From positions 21,124 to 53,882 of the forward strand of contig JAVHMA010000026.1 in assembly GCA_031081715.1 (NCBI GenBank): a stretch of 32,759 bases of DNA, read 5' to 3'. A program made the translations under genes and the position numbers. Positions 6,277 through 14,263 of this stretch are shown here, in pieces; within the stretch, counting starts at the first letter, position 1, and each line of letters begins with the position of its first letter. This DNA comes from Armatimonadota bacterium. GTDB taxonomy: Bacteria; Sysuimicrobiota; Sysuimicrobiia; Sysuimicrobiales; Humicultoraceae. The notes beneath the pieces are model-generated. The model did no database searches. It was not told the DNA's origin and worked only from the letters and a program-made list of their open reading frames with translations.

Positions 6277-7970
6277 CGGTCGGCAAGCGCCAGGGTGCGG
6301 AGGAAGTTGAGCACGTGCCAGCGCTCCTCCTCGGAGAGCGTGTCGCGAAACGCCGGCATCGCGGTGCCCGGAAAGCCCTCGGTGATCCAGTAGAAGAGCT
6401 GGCCGTCGGTGTGGCCGGCGGCCATGTGCACGCGCAGGTCCGAGGGCCGCGGTCGCAACATCGCGGCCGCGGGCCCGTCCCCGGCGCCCGCGACGCCGTG
6501 ACAGGACTGGCAGTGCTGCCGGTAGAGGCGCTCGCCCGTGGCGACCGAGGGCGGTGTCGCGGGGATGGGGTTCGTCCGGTCGAACAGCCCCGGCGCGTCC
6601 GAGGCAGCGGCCAGCGCGCGCAGCCCGAGCGCCGCGCTCAGGACCACGAGCGCCGACGCCGCGGCCAGCAGGGGCGCCGCGACCGCGGCCTGCGCGGCGA
6701 GCCGGCGCAGCGCGTAGACGCCGGCGAGCGCGCCGGCGAGCACGCCGGCCAGGGCGGGCAGGCCGCGGTCCCACCCGCCGCGCGGGACGTCGAGCCCGGG
6801 CCGCGCCTGCACCGGCACACGCGCGACGCCACCCGGCACCTCGATCGCGACCTGCCAGGTGCCCGCCATCACCAGTGGCACGGTCGCCCGGTACGCGCCG
6901 CGGCCGAGCCGCGTGGCCACCACCTGCACCGGCGCCATCTCGTGGTCGAGCATGGTCAAGACGAGCCGCACCCGCACGTCGTCCGCGGGCGGCGCGCCGC
7001 GCTCGTCCAGCACGCTCATCTCCAGGTCGAATCCCTCGGCCCCGCGCGGGCTGAGGCTTCCGCGAACGATCCATGGGCCAGCGGTCTCGCGAAACGACGT
7101 GACCTGCGCGAGCGTCACCGGGGTCTGGGGAAGCGGCCGCGTCGTGAGGACCCCGGTGGCAACCAGCACGCCGACCAGCAGCAAGGCTTCGACGCGCACC
7201 AGCCGGCCGAAGGCCGCGAGCACCCGCGGGCGCGCAGCGGCGGGCAGGAGCACCCAGCGGTTGGCCCCGGCCACGGCGAGCACGACCGCAAAGAGCGCGA
7301 CCTTTACCAGTAGCGCGTGCCCGTAGGCGGTGCGCACCAGTGCCGGCGGACCCCACAGGTGCCCGGCGGCCGCGAGCACACCGGTCGCGAGGAGGACGAC
7401 AACCGCAAGCAACCCGAGCGACGAGACGCGCCACAGTGCTCGGGACAGGCCCGCGGTGGCCGCACGCGGCGGCCAGAGGGGCAGCCACGCCAGGTACAGC
7501 AGCGTCCCTGCCCAGGCCGCCATCGCGACCAAGTGCACCAGGTCGACCGCAATCAGGAACAGACGACCGGTGCCGGCGGCGTGGCTGGTGAGGCTGAACG
7601 TCGCCAGCAGCATCGTCGCGACCACGACGAACGCCGGCCGGTCGATCACGGGTCGGTCCGCGCCGGCCGGGCCAAGCGCGACGAGGACGAGCGCAAGCCC
7701 CACCCGCGCCATGACCGCGTTGCCGTGCGTCGTGTCCAGGAGGTAGCCGGACAGGCGGGTGACGTCGAGCACCCCGAGTGCGCGCGTGATGGCGCCAGCG
7801 GCCTCGGCCACCGTGCTGAGAACGAGCAGCACCAAACCCGCGGCCCAGCCCGCGGCCAGCCGCCGGGACGCGGCGTCTTCGAGCGGAGGGCCGGTCCACC
7901 GCCCGAAGATGCCGGCACCGACACACAACACCGCGCCCAGGTAGAGCCCGGCCTTGACCGCCACGTCCAC
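6273..7970 (-). CDS. CopD copper-resistance/uptake membrane protein fused to cytochrome c
   Basis: This is a 565-residue fusion. The N-terminal half (about 1-295) is a polytopic CopD domain with conserved His segments (TSHAAGTG, VHLVAMAAWAG, YGHALLVKV). The middle (about 300-410) resembles a YtkA/FixH-like beta domain (LDHEMAPVQ, AGTWQVAIEV), followed by two or three more membrane helices. The C-terminus (about 465-565) is a class I cytochrome c with CQSCH at 487-491 and a likely axial Met538 in GTAMPAF. The GTG start has an excellent GGAGCGGAGGAA ribosome site. It lies 18 bp after copC. Covalent haem next to a copper transporter suggests copper-coupled redox chemistry or electron exit from copper proteins; that coupling is inference. 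Confidence 0.9.
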   Translation of the reverse strand: MDVAVKAGLYLGAVLCVGAGIFGRWTGPPLEDAASRRLAAGWAAGLVLLVLSTVAEAAGAITRALGVLDVTRLSGYLLDTTHGNAVMARVGLALVLVALGPAGADRPVIDRPAFVVVATMLLATFSLTSHAAGTGRLFLIAVDLVHLVAMAAWAGTLLYLAWLPLWPPRAATAGLSRALWRVSSLGLLAVVVLLATGVLAAAGHLWGPPALVRTAYGHALLVKVALFAVVLAVAGANRWVLLPAAARPRVLAAFGRLVRVEALLLVGVLVATGVLTTRPLPQTPVTLAQVTSFRETAGPWIVRGSLSPRGAEGFDLEMSVLDERGAPPADDVRVRLVLTMLDHEMAPVQVVATRLGRGAYRATVPLVMAGTWQVAIEVPGGVARVPVQARPGLDVPRGGWDRGLPALAGVLAGALAGVYALRRLAAQAAVAAPLLAAASALVVLSAALGLRALAAASDAPGLFDRTNPIPATPPSVATGERLYRQHCQSCHGVAGAGDGPAAAMLRPRPSDLRVHMAAGHTDGQLFYWITEGFPGTAMPAFRDTLSEEERWHVLNFLRTLALADR

Positions 7971-7988
7971 GCGGTTCCTCCGCTCCGT

Positions 7989-8384
7989 CTACCGGGCCAC
8001 CGTGAACCGGAACGACCCGCGGGCGACGTACCCGTCGTCGGCGGACACCGCCGTCCACCGCACCGTGTACGTGCCCGGCCCGATGGACCGGAGCCGGGCG
8101 AGCATGGAGCGGCGGTCGAGGTCCTCCAGGTCCACCCCGCCTTTTCCATCGTCCACGCGGGCGCCCTTCGCGTCGACAACGGTGATCGCGCTGCGGCGGG
8201 GATCGAGCTCGTCGTCGAACCACGCGCGCACGACGCGCGGCGCCGACCGCGCGGTACTACCCGGCCGAGGCTCCGCCCGCACGAGCTTCGCGTGCGCGTC
8301 GAGCGACCCCGCCGAGGCCGCCAGCCCCATGGCCGCCAGGACGACCGCCAGCAGCAGCCGGGCCGTCGTCGAGCCCGCGCTCAT
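7989..8384 (-). CDS. CopC-domain protein, second copy, lacking the C-terminal His ligand
   Basis: This is an exported CopC-like copper-binding protein of 131 residues. After the signal peptide, mature chain HAKLVRAEPRPGS (His31) matches the N-terminal His of CopC. The C-terminal motif, normally SADGHPxxG, is here SADDGYVARG (Asp116, Asp117), so the second His ligand is absent and copper affinity may be changed. The ATG overlaps the TGA of the preceding copC (ATGA), and copD follows after 18 bp. The pair probably arose by tandem duplication followed by divergence. Confidence 0.87.
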   Translation of the reverse strand: MSAGSTTARLLLAVVLAAMGLAASAGSLDAHAKLVRAEPRPGSTARSAPRVVRAWFDDELDPRRSAITVVDAKGARVDDGKGGVDLEDLDRRSMLARLRSIGPGTYTVRWTAVSADDGYVARGSFRFTVAR

Positions 8385-8857
8385 GGGCGCGCCCCCCGGG
8401 CCGCGCCGCGTGCGACGCTGAAGACGTAGAACCCCTGCGTGGTGTGCGTGTCGATCGACAGCACGCGCCACATCACCACATAGGCGCCGGGTCCCAGGCC
8501 CGGCTTCAACCGGATGACGACCTCATTCGTCGTGCGCGCGGTCGTGGCCAAGCCGTCGTCGGCCCGCACCCCCTCGTCGTCGGTGCGGCGCAGGACGTTC
8601 GAGACGATGGCCCCGGCTGCGGCATTGAGCCGGCGACGGTCCCACCCGGGCTCGGACGGCACCGGGTAGACCTTGAAGGTACTGAACCGCACCTCCACCG
8701 GCTCGGTGAACTGGAGGCGCACCTCAGAGGGCACCGAGGTCACCGTGCTGTCCTCGGCCGGCGAGGATGCGCGGAGATAGGCGTGGGCCGCGGCCGTCCC
8801 GGCGGCAAACACCGTCAGGACGGCCGCGCCCGCGATCACCCGCAGGGCGATGTTCAT
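8381..8857 (-). CDS. CopC-domain periplasmic copper-binding protein, first copy
   Basis: This exported protein has 158 residues. The signal peptide ends at TAAA and the mature protein starts with His25 (HAYLRASSPAEDS), the classic CopC N-terminus. The C-terminal ligand region keeps Asp136 and His138 (SIDTHTTQG), so a Cu(II) site of the H...D-H type can be built. A longer than usual insertion spans about residues 63-108. It overlaps the previous gene by ATGA and the following copC by ATGA. It is expected to hand copper to the CopD part of the downstream fusion protein. Confidence 0.9.
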   Translation of the reverse strand: MNIALRVIAGAAVLTVFAAGTAAAHAYLRASSPAEDSTVTSVPSEVRLQFTEPVEVRFSTFKVYPVPSEPGWDRRRLNAAAGAIVSNVLRRTDDEGVRADDGLATTARTTNEVVIRLKPGLGPGAYVVMWRVLSIDTHTTQGFYVFSVARGAARGARP

Positions 8858-9279
8858 GGGAAGCGGAGCTCGTCGATGGCCCGTACCTCGTGCGACTGGA
8901 ACGTCTCGTCGAACGTGACGTCCTCGATGACCCCGAAGATGCGGAACCGGTAGACGCCGGGCCGCGTCAGGATGAAGTCGTCGGTGTAGTAGCCCGGCCG
9001 GCCGAACTGCGGTCGGATCTTGAGCGGACGCGCAGTGCGCCCATCGGGCGCGATGAGCACCGCCGAGACGCTCCGCTCCAGGTTCTCGACGGGCGCGTTG
9101 TTGTCCGCGCGGCGCACGATCAAGTCGAGCCCGTTGCGTTCGTTGGTGAACGCCGGTTCACGCACCATACCCACGATCACGCGAAACTTGCCTCCGACGG
9201 TCTTGGTCTCGTGTCCCGTTGCCGGCAGCGCGGCCAGGGCGAGCACCAGCGCCGCGGCGAGCCATCCCGCATGTCTCAT
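8854..9279 (-). CDS. Exported conserved-looking protein of unknown function in the copper operon
   Basis: This is an exported protein of 141 residues with a signal peptide (about 1-22, ending PATGHE). The rest is predicted beta-rich, with IVGMVREPAFTNERNGLDLIVRR and a GxYRFRIFG segment. This resembles immunoglobulin-like domains of the YtkA/FixH or CopC type, without a strong copper motif; only His23 near the mature N-terminus stands out. The ATG at 9279 is preferred over an in-frame GTG at 9288 because GGGGGTGG precedes it by five bases. Its stop overlaps the copC start. It may be a carrier or assembly partner of the CopC/CopD proteins. Confidence 0.75.
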   Translation of the reverse strand: MRHAGWLAAALVLALAALPATGHETKTVGGKFRVIVGMVREPAFTNERNGLDLIVRRADNNAPVENLERSVSAVLIAPDGRTARPLKIRPQFGRPGYYTDDFILTRPGVYRFRIFGVIEDVTFDETFQSHEVRAIDELRFP

Positions 9280-9355
9280 CTCATCCACCCCCGATTGTGG
9301 TCATGGCTGCCGGCGGCGCGCATGCGCACCAGGCCCGCACAGCCAGCATCGCAGG

Positions 9356-9937
9356 CTACGATGCCCGCGGGGGTGGGTCGAGCGCAGTCGGCGGGGTATC
9401 GTGAACCGGCGCCCAGGGCGGTACGACGGTGCCGATGAGCGGCCGGGGGGCGGGCAGACGCGGCCAGCTCGACGCCATGATCGCGCCGCCGCCCGCGCCG
9501 AACACGGCCGGGCCCACGGGTCCGCCCGCGCGCAGCACGAGCACGCGGGCCCTGGCCTCCCCATCCCCGTCGAGCCCCCCTACCACCGGCCGCTCCGCGC
9601 CCAAGGGCCAACCGCCGGCCGGCGCCGGGCCGGACCCGCGTGGCACCGCATGGCCGGCGTGCAGGTCGGGCAGAGGCGGGTGACCGACCATGGCGCGGGT
9701 GTGCGCTGCGAGTGCGCGCGCCCGCTCGGCAGCTGTGCCGCCGATGACCACGTGCTCGTGGTACGGCGTCCGTCGCGCGGCGCCCGGGTCTGCGGCGGCC
9801 ACGAGGACGAACCCGAGGATCGCCCACGCGCACGCGGCCCGGAGCGCGCACATCGCGGAGGCCGCGCAGAAAATCCACAACGGCGTCCCGGAGGGTCGCC
9901 GCCGGGTGTGGTGGACCATTGCGCGGCTGGCCGTCAT
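9356..9937 (-). CDS. Hypothetical membrane-anchored protein, first gene of the copC-copD operon
   Basis: This protein of about 193 residues has a hydrophobic stretch near the N-terminus (about residues 20-48). A His-containing segment follows (YHEHVVIGG, HTRAMVGHP, LHAGHAV), then a long Gly/Pro/Ala-rich tail. Codon third positions are strongly G/C, as in neighbouring genes, which supports coding. The start is uncertain: the ATG at 9937 has no clear ribosome site, but a TATAAT box lies about 30 bp upstream. No family was recognised. Position at the head of the copper operon and the histidines suggest metal binding, but this is weak. Confidence 0.55.
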   Translation of the reverse strand: MTASRAMVHHTRRRPSGTPLWIFCAASAMCALRAACAWAILGFVLVAAADPGAARRTPYHEHVVIGGTAAERARALAAHTRAMVGHPPLPDLHAGHAVPRGSGPAPAGGWPLGAERPVVGGLDGDGEARARVLVLRAGGPVGPAVFGAGGGAIMASSWPRLPAPRPLIGTVVPPWAPVHDTPPTALDPPPRAS

Positions 9938-9967
9938 GTAAGCAGGAGGTCTCCGCCTGGTGACAGG

Positions 9968-9973
9968 ATTATA
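9968..9973 (-). promoter_or_regulatory. -10 box (TATAAT) for the copper operon
   Basis: A perfect TATAAT on the minus strand lies about 31 bp before the ATG at 9937, in the 75-bp gap to the divergent YibE/F-like gene. No good -35 is visible at 16-18 bp, so an activator or an alternative factor may be needed. Its placement fits a start near 9961. Confidence 0.5.
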
Positions 9974-10012
9974 CCGCGCCGCCGAGTCTGTGCATGGATT
10001 GGAGGAGCGAAC

Positions 10013-11194
10013 GTGCCCCACATCCCCGCAAGCATCCGGTTCACCCGCCGCCCGGCCGGAGGCGTGGCGTTCCTCCTGACCCTTACGCTGCTCGCGGCGG
10101 TCGCGTTCGGCGGCCCGCTGGTCGCCTCCCCGGCCCCATCCGATCCATCGGCACCTTTCGAGGAGTTCTCCCGTGGCGTCGTCGCCGAGGTCACGCGCGA
10201 GGCCCGGCAGGACCTGGGGTGGACGGTCCAGGTCACCCAGTCGCTGCGCGTGCGCCTACGCAGCGGCGACGGTCGCGGCCGCACCGTCGAGGCCACCTAC
10301 GCGCCGCCCGAGCACGCCGCGCCGCTGCGTCCCGGCGACGCGGTGCTGCTGATCCGGGGCACGGCCCCGGGCGGGCCGGCCTACGAGGTCGTGGACCGCG
10401 ACCGCCTCGTACCGTTAGCCGCGGCGTTCGCGCTGTTTGTCGCCGCCGCGCTCGCCTTCAGCCGGTGGCAGGGCGCCACCGCGCTGCTGGGTCTGGGCAT
10501 CAGCCTGCTGGTGCTTGCGCGCTTCGTCGTGCCGCGCATCCTGGCGGGCGAGCACCCGCTCGGCGTGACGCTTGCCGGCGCCGTGATGATCGCCCTGACC
10601 TCGATCTACCTGGCGCACGGCGCCAACCGGCGAACGACGGTGGCCCTCGCCGGCCTGCTGGTCACGCTGGCCGCGGCCGCAGGCCTCGCGATCCTGTTTG
10701 TGAGCCTAGCCCGGCTCTCGGGCGCGGGGAGCGAGGAGGCGGTGCTGCTCCAGGTGGGCCACCTGGCCGGGGTCAACCTACGCGGGCTGCTGCTCGGCGG
10801 CATCCTGCTCGGGGCGCTCGGTGTGCTCGACGACATCACGACCGCCCAGGCAGCCGCGGTCGAAGAGATCAGCCGGGCAAACCCGAGCCTGGGACCGACC
10901 GAACTCTACCGCCGCGGCCTGTCGGTCGGTCGCGAGCACATCACGGCGCTGGTCAACACGCTTGTGCTGGCGTACGCGGGCGCCTCGCTACCGCTGTTCC
11001 TCCTGTTCACGATCAATCCCGACCAGCCGCTGTGGGTCACCCTCAACACGGAGTTCGTGGCCGAGGAGATCGTGCGCACGTTGGTCGGGAGCATCGCCCT
11101 GGTGCTGGCCGTGCCGGTGACCACCCTGCTCGCCGCGCGGTTCCTGCGCGGGCCCAGCGGTCCGGGGCAACCGGTTCCTGGGCATAGCCACTGA
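10013..11194 (+). CDS. YibE/F-family multi-span membrane protein
   Basis: This integral membrane protein of 393 residues belongs to the YibE/F family, whose function is not established. An N-terminal membrane segment or signal (about 15-40) is followed by an extracytoplasmic domain of about 90 residues. About seven hydrophobic helices come next (from FALFVAAALAF onward). The family hallmark GVLDDITTAQAAAVEEI occurs around residue 270, and a second motif GREHITALVNTLVLAYAGAS follows. The GTG start has GGAGGAG five bases upstream; the frame is open for nearly 1 kb before it, but that part is noncoding. The MmpS-like lipoprotein gene starts 13 bp downstream, so they are probably co-transcribed. 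Confidence 0.88.
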   Translation: MPHIPASIRFTRRPAGGVAFLLTLTLLAAVAFGGPLVASPAPSDPSAPFEEFSRGVVAEVTREARQDLGWTVQVTQSLRVRLRSGDGRGRTVEATYAPPEHAAPLRPGDAVLLIRGTAPGGPAYEVVDRDRLVPLAAAFALFVAAALAFSRWQGATALLGLGISLLVLARFVVPRILAGEHPLGVTLAGAVMIALTSIYLAHGANRRTTVALAGLLVTLAAAAGLAILFVSLARLSGAGSEEAVLLQVGHLAGVNLRGLLLGGILLGALGVLDDITTAQAAAVEEISRANPSLGPTELYRRGLSVGREHITALVNTLVLAYAGASLPLFLLFTINPDQPLWVTLNTEFVAEEIVRTLVGSIALVLAVPVTTLLAARFLRGPSGPGQPVPGHSH

Positions 11195-11207
11195 GGGAGG
11201 AACCGCC

Positions 11208-11630
11208 GTGCGTCGATGCGAACCCGCTCGTACCGTGACTCGCGTTCCGGCTGCCGCGGTGGTGCTCGTGGCCGCCGTGCTCGGCACCGCCTGCCTGGGG
11301 AGTGCACCCGCGCGCCGTCCCGCCGCCGGCCCCCCGATCGCGATGCCCAGCCCGGGCCGTCCGGTCGCCGTCACCATCGAGGTCTTCGGCACCACCGGCA
11401 CCCGGTTCGGCGGCTCGTACGGCGACTACACCGCGCCCAGGACGGTCGAGGGCACTGTCCCGGCCCGCTTCACGTTCGAGGCGCGACAGGGCTTCACGGT
11501 GGCGCTGCAGAAGCGCGCCGCCGCCGGGGAGCTGGGCATGGAGATCACCGTGGACGGTCGCCGGGTCAAGCGCGTCGCCACCACGCGACCATACGGAGCG
11601 CTGACCCACCGCCAGGCCGCCGGCCGCTAG
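11208..11630 (+). CDS. Probable lipoprotein with an MmpS-like beta-sandwich
   Basis: This exported protein has 140 residues. The N-terminus is a hydrophobic signal ending VLGTAC, so Cys29 is a possible lipidation site, although the box is not classic. The mature part reads like an MmpS/immunoglobulin-like domain: VTIEVFGTTG, a turn with SYGDYTAP, a VPARFTFEA strand and GELGMEITVDGRRVKR near the end. This matches the GxITCxIxVDGxV pattern of MmpS proteins in layout, though not their Cys pair. The GTG start has GGGAGGAA upstream. It follows the YibE/F gene by 13 bp and precedes nadE by 2 bp. Confidence 0.7.
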   Translation: MRRCEPARTVTRVPAAAVVLVAAVLGTACLGSAPARRPAAGPPIAMPSPGRPVAVTIEVFGTTGTRFGGSYGDYTAPRTVEGTVPARFTFEARQGFTVALQKRAAAGELGMEITVDGRRVKRVATTRPYGALTHRQAAGR

Positions 11631-11632
11631 GC

Positions 11633-12370
11633 ATGCGGCCAGCGCCCGCCCGCACCGCCGAGCACCTGGTGCGGTGGCTGCGCGCGCGCGCCGACGAGAC
11701 CGGCGCCGTGGGCGCGGTGGTCGCGGTCTCAGGCGGGGTGGACTCGGCCACGGTCGCCGCGCTCTGCGCCCGCGCGTTTCCCCAGACCACGCTCGGCGTG
11801 CTGCTGCCGTGCCACAGCGCCCCGCACGACCGCGCCGACGCCGAGCGCGTGTGCGCGGCGCTCGGCATCCCGTCGACGACCGTCGTGCTCGACGGCGTCT
11901 ACGACGCGCTGGTCGCGGCGCTGCGGGCGTCCCCGCAGTTTGCCGACCACCCGATCGCGCTCGCCAACCTCAAGCCGCGGCTGCGCATGGCGACGCTGTA
12001 CTACTTTGCGAACCGGCTGAACCGGCTCGTGGTCGGCACCGGCAACCGCAGCGAGGCCCACGTCGGCTACTTCACCAAGTACGGCGACGGCGGGGTGGAC
12101 CTGCTGCCGCTCGGCCTGCTCGTGAAGGACGAGGTGCGCGCGCTCGCCGCCCACCTGGGCGTGCCGCAGGACATCGTGACGCGCACGCCCAGTGCCGGGC
12201 TGTGGCCCGGCCAGACCGACGAGGACGAGTTGGGCCTCACCTACGAGGTGCTCGACCACTACCTGCTGACCGGCGAGGCCCCGGACGGCGCCCGCCGGCG
12301 CATCGAGCAGCTCCACGTCGCCAGCGCCCACAAGCGCCGCCCACCCCCGATTGCCGACCTCCCGGACTGA
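11633..12370 (+). CDS. nadE: NH3-dependent NAD+ synthetase
   Basis: This enzyme of 245 residues adenylates nicotinic acid adenine dinucleotide and amidates it with ammonia (EC 6.3.1.5), the last step of NAD synthesis. The PP-loop SGGVDS is at residues 33-38. TGNRSEAHVGYFTKYGDGG, which binds the deamido-NAD substrate, begins near residue 136. KDEVRALAAHLGVP and the P-loop-facing PSAGLWPGQTDEDELG follow. There is no glutaminase domain, so free ammonia is the expected nitrogen donor. The length is normal for the short form. It starts 2 bp after the lipoprotein stop, and its 3' end overlaps the MFS gene by 20 bp. Confidence 0.95.
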   Translation: MRPAPARTAEHLVRWLRARADETGAVGAVVAVSGGVDSATVAALCARAFPQTTLGVLLPCHSAPHDRADAERVCAALGIPSTTVVLDGVYDALVAALRASPQFADHPIALANLKPRLRMATLYYFANRLNRLVVGTGNRSEAHVGYFTKYGDGGVDLLPLGLLVKDEVRALAAHLGVPQDIVTRTPSAGLWPGQTDEDELGLTYEVLDHYLLTGEAPDGARRRIEQLHVASAHKRRPPPIADLPD

Positions 12371-13562
12371 TCCCGGCGCGCCGGCACGGTGGCTGCTGGC
12401 GCTCTGTGCGGTTGAGGTCGCCACCATGCTGCCGTTCGTCAACTTCTCGGCGGCGCTGCCGGTGGCGCGCGCGGCGTGGGGGCTGAGCGCATCGCAGGCC
12501 GGCGTGGTCTTCGCCGCACAGCAGATCGGCTATACCCTCGCGGTGCTCGTGCTCTCGAGCCTGACCGACCGCGTCGGGGTGCGCCGCATCTACCTGGCCT
12601 CCGCCGCTCTCAATGGGTTTGGCGCGCTCGCGTTCGCGCTCTGGGCACACGACCTGTGGAGCGCGGTGGCCACGCGCGCGGTGATCGGGGCCGGGCTCGC
12701 GGGCACCTACGTGCCGGGCATGCGGCTCGTGGTCGAGCGTACCCCGACTGGCCGGCGCGGAGCTGCCATGGGTGTCTATATCGCGGCCTTCAGCGTGGGG
12801 ACCGCGGTCTCGCTATTCCTGACCGGGATGTTGCTCCCCTCGGGGCTGCGCGTGGCATTCACCGTGACCGCGCTCGGCCCGCTGGTGGCGGCCGCCGTCG
12901 CCGCGCCGCTACTGGGCGGGCCCGCCCGCGTCGCCCGCGCACCAGCCCCACCGGTGCTCTCGGTGCTGCGCAACGCGCCCGCCATGCGGTTCATCCTGGC
13001 CTACGCCGCGCACAACTGGGAGCTGTTCGGGATGCGTACCTGGATGCCGGCGTTCCTGGCGGCCGCCTGGCAGGCCGGCGGCCGGCCACTGCAGGACGCC
13101 GCGGTGCTCGGCGCGACCGTGAGCGGCGTTATGCTGATGGGCAGCGCGCTCTCGAACGCGACCGGCGGGTGGCTCTCGGACCGGCTCGGCCGCTCGCGGA
13201 CGATCCGCGTCTTCCTCACGGCATCCGCGTGCTGCTCGTTCGCGCTGGGCTGGCTGCTGCCGTACGGTGTCGCGGTGGTGGTGGCGGTGGCAATGCTCTA
13301 CGGGATCGTCGTGACCGCGGACTCCTCCACGCTCTCGACCGCGGTCGCGGAGTCGGCCGCGCCCGGGGCGCTGGGCCGCACGCTCGCGGTGCAGTCATCG
13401 CTGGGGTTCGTGGTGACCGCAGCCTCGCCGGCGCTGTTCGGCCTCATCCTCGACCGAAGCGGCACCTGGGGGTGGGCGTTTGGGTCACTGGGCGCGGCGG
13501 CGCTGGCGGGGGTGGCGGTGACGCCGGGGACTGCCGTGGCGCGAGCAAGCGCCGGCTCCTAA
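12351..13562 (+). CDS. Major facilitator superfamily transporter
   Basis: This is a protein of 403 residues with about 12 hydrophobic segments in two six-helix halves. A loop motif between helices 2 and 3 reads LTDRVGVRRIY and its second-half counterpart reads LSDRLGRSRTIR; both are the classic MFS G-x3-D-R-x-G-R-R signature variants. The substrate cannot be told from sequence. The start is a TTG at 12351, needed to include helix 1 in full; no ATG or GTG serves, and the first internal ATG (12426) would cut helix 1. It overlaps nadE by 20 bp, suggesting coupled translation. Confidence 0.85.
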   Translation: MPTSRTDPGAPARWLLALCAVEVATMLPFVNFSAALPVARAAWGLSASQAGVVFAAQQIGYTLAVLVLSSLTDRVGVRRIYLASAALNGFGALAFALWAHDLWSAVATRAVIGAGLAGTYVPGMRLVVERTPTGRRGAAMGVYIAAFSVGTAVSLFLTGMLLPSGLRVAFTVTALGPLVAAAVAAPLLGGPARVARAPAPPVLSVLRNAPAMRFILAYAAHNWELFGMRTWMPAFLAAAWQAGGRPLQDAAVLGATVSGVMLMGSALSNATGGWLSDRLGRSRTIRVFLTASACCSFALGWLLPYGVAVVVAVAMLYGIVVTADSSTLSTAVAESAAPGALGRTLAVQSSLGFVVTAASPALFGLILDRSGTWGWAFGSLGAAALAGVAVTPGTAVARASAGS

Positions 13563-13564
13563 CG

Positions 13565-13600
13565 ATACGACATATTGCCCTATAGAGCAATTTGACGTAT
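13565..13600. repeat. 36-bp imperfect inverted repeat at the AbiE promoter, likely antitoxin operator
   Basis: Two 14-bp arms (ATACGACATATTGC and GCAATTTGACGTAT, 12 of 14 pairs matching) flank an 8-bp centre that is itself near-palindromic (CTATAG). The stretch is strikingly AT-rich against the surrounding DNA and starts 3 bp after the MFS stop. AbiEi antitoxins bind inverted repeats at their own promoter, so this is a likely operator. That assignment is inference. Confidence 0.6.
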
Positions 13601-13603
13601 TAG
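13575..13603 (+). promoter_or_regulatory. Candidate promoter of the AbiE-type locus
   Basis: TTGCCC (13575-13580) and TATTAG (13598-13603) are separated by exactly 17 bp and lie within the inverted repeat. The start would fall near 13610, about 30 bp before the toxin ATG at 13641. Overlap with the repeat fits autorepression by the antitoxin. Confidence 0.5.
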
Positions 13604-13640
13604 TGGTGCGCGGATCATCGGCCGCCTCTCGATCGTCCAG

Positions 13641-14263
13641 ATGACCGAGTTCTTCCACCCCGCGTTCCTCGAGGTCCTCAGCGTCAGGGTGGATCAGTCG
13701 CGGTACGTCCTGAAGGACTGCGCCAACTGCGGTTCTTCTACGGGAGTCCTCGGTATTCCGAGGACATGGACTTCGACGCCTCTGGCATCGAGCACTGGAG
13801 ACTGCAGGAGAGAGTCGACGGCGTCCTGACCTCAAGGGCGCTCACACAGCTCCTTCGCACCCAGGGACTCGCCGTTCGGGACTCCACGACGCCCAAACAA
13901 ACCGCGACGACCCAACATCGTCGATCCGTACGGGCTTCGCGCTGTGGGCGTGAATCACTACCTGCCTGACGCCACGATCGAACAGCAGGTCATTGCCCTG
14001 GCAGAACGCTCGGAGACTCAGGCTCGCGACGTCTTCGACCTCGAGCTGCTCCTCCGCCGCTGGCCAGAAGCCGTCCGCCACGGCAGCATGCCGCCGGACC
14101 GAATCGAGGCCGCGATCGACCGCGCGCGGGCGCTCCCCCCGAGAGCTTTCAGACGCTCGTCGTCCGGTTCCTCGACCCGGAGGTTCGCGAGCTGTACGCA
14201 CGACCGGGGACCTGGGAGCAGCTGCAGGCATCGGTGGTCGAGCGGCTCTCGAGGCTGACGTGA
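13641..14263 (+). pseudogene. Broken AbiEii-type nucleotidyltransferase toxin
   Basis: Piecing three frames together recovers a recognisable AbiEii/AbiGii toxin, a nucleotidyltransferase-like protein. Frame one gives MTEFFHPAFLEVLSVRVDQ...YVLKDCAN. A one-base loss near 13726 shifts to frame two, LRFFYGSPRYSEDMDFD, holding the GS...DxD active-site motif, and on to PKQTATTQ. Near 13915 a frame change and an apparent loss of about 25-30 codons lead to NIVDPYGLRAVGV...ALAERSETQARDVFDLELLL. A further shift in a C6 run at 14135-14140 leads to ESFQTLVVRFLDPEVREL...RLSRLT and a TGA at 14261-14263. With three shifts and an internal deletion it cannot make normal toxin. Its stop overlaps the antitoxin GTG. 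Confidence 0.85.

Noticed and set aside
5224-8223. A 999-residue minus-strand frame reaching far beyond the TolB-like protein
   Set aside because: Only its last 350 residues look like protein. The rest is Arg/Gly/Pro-rich out-of-frame translation of copD and copC, and a GTG at 6276 overlaps the upstream stop.
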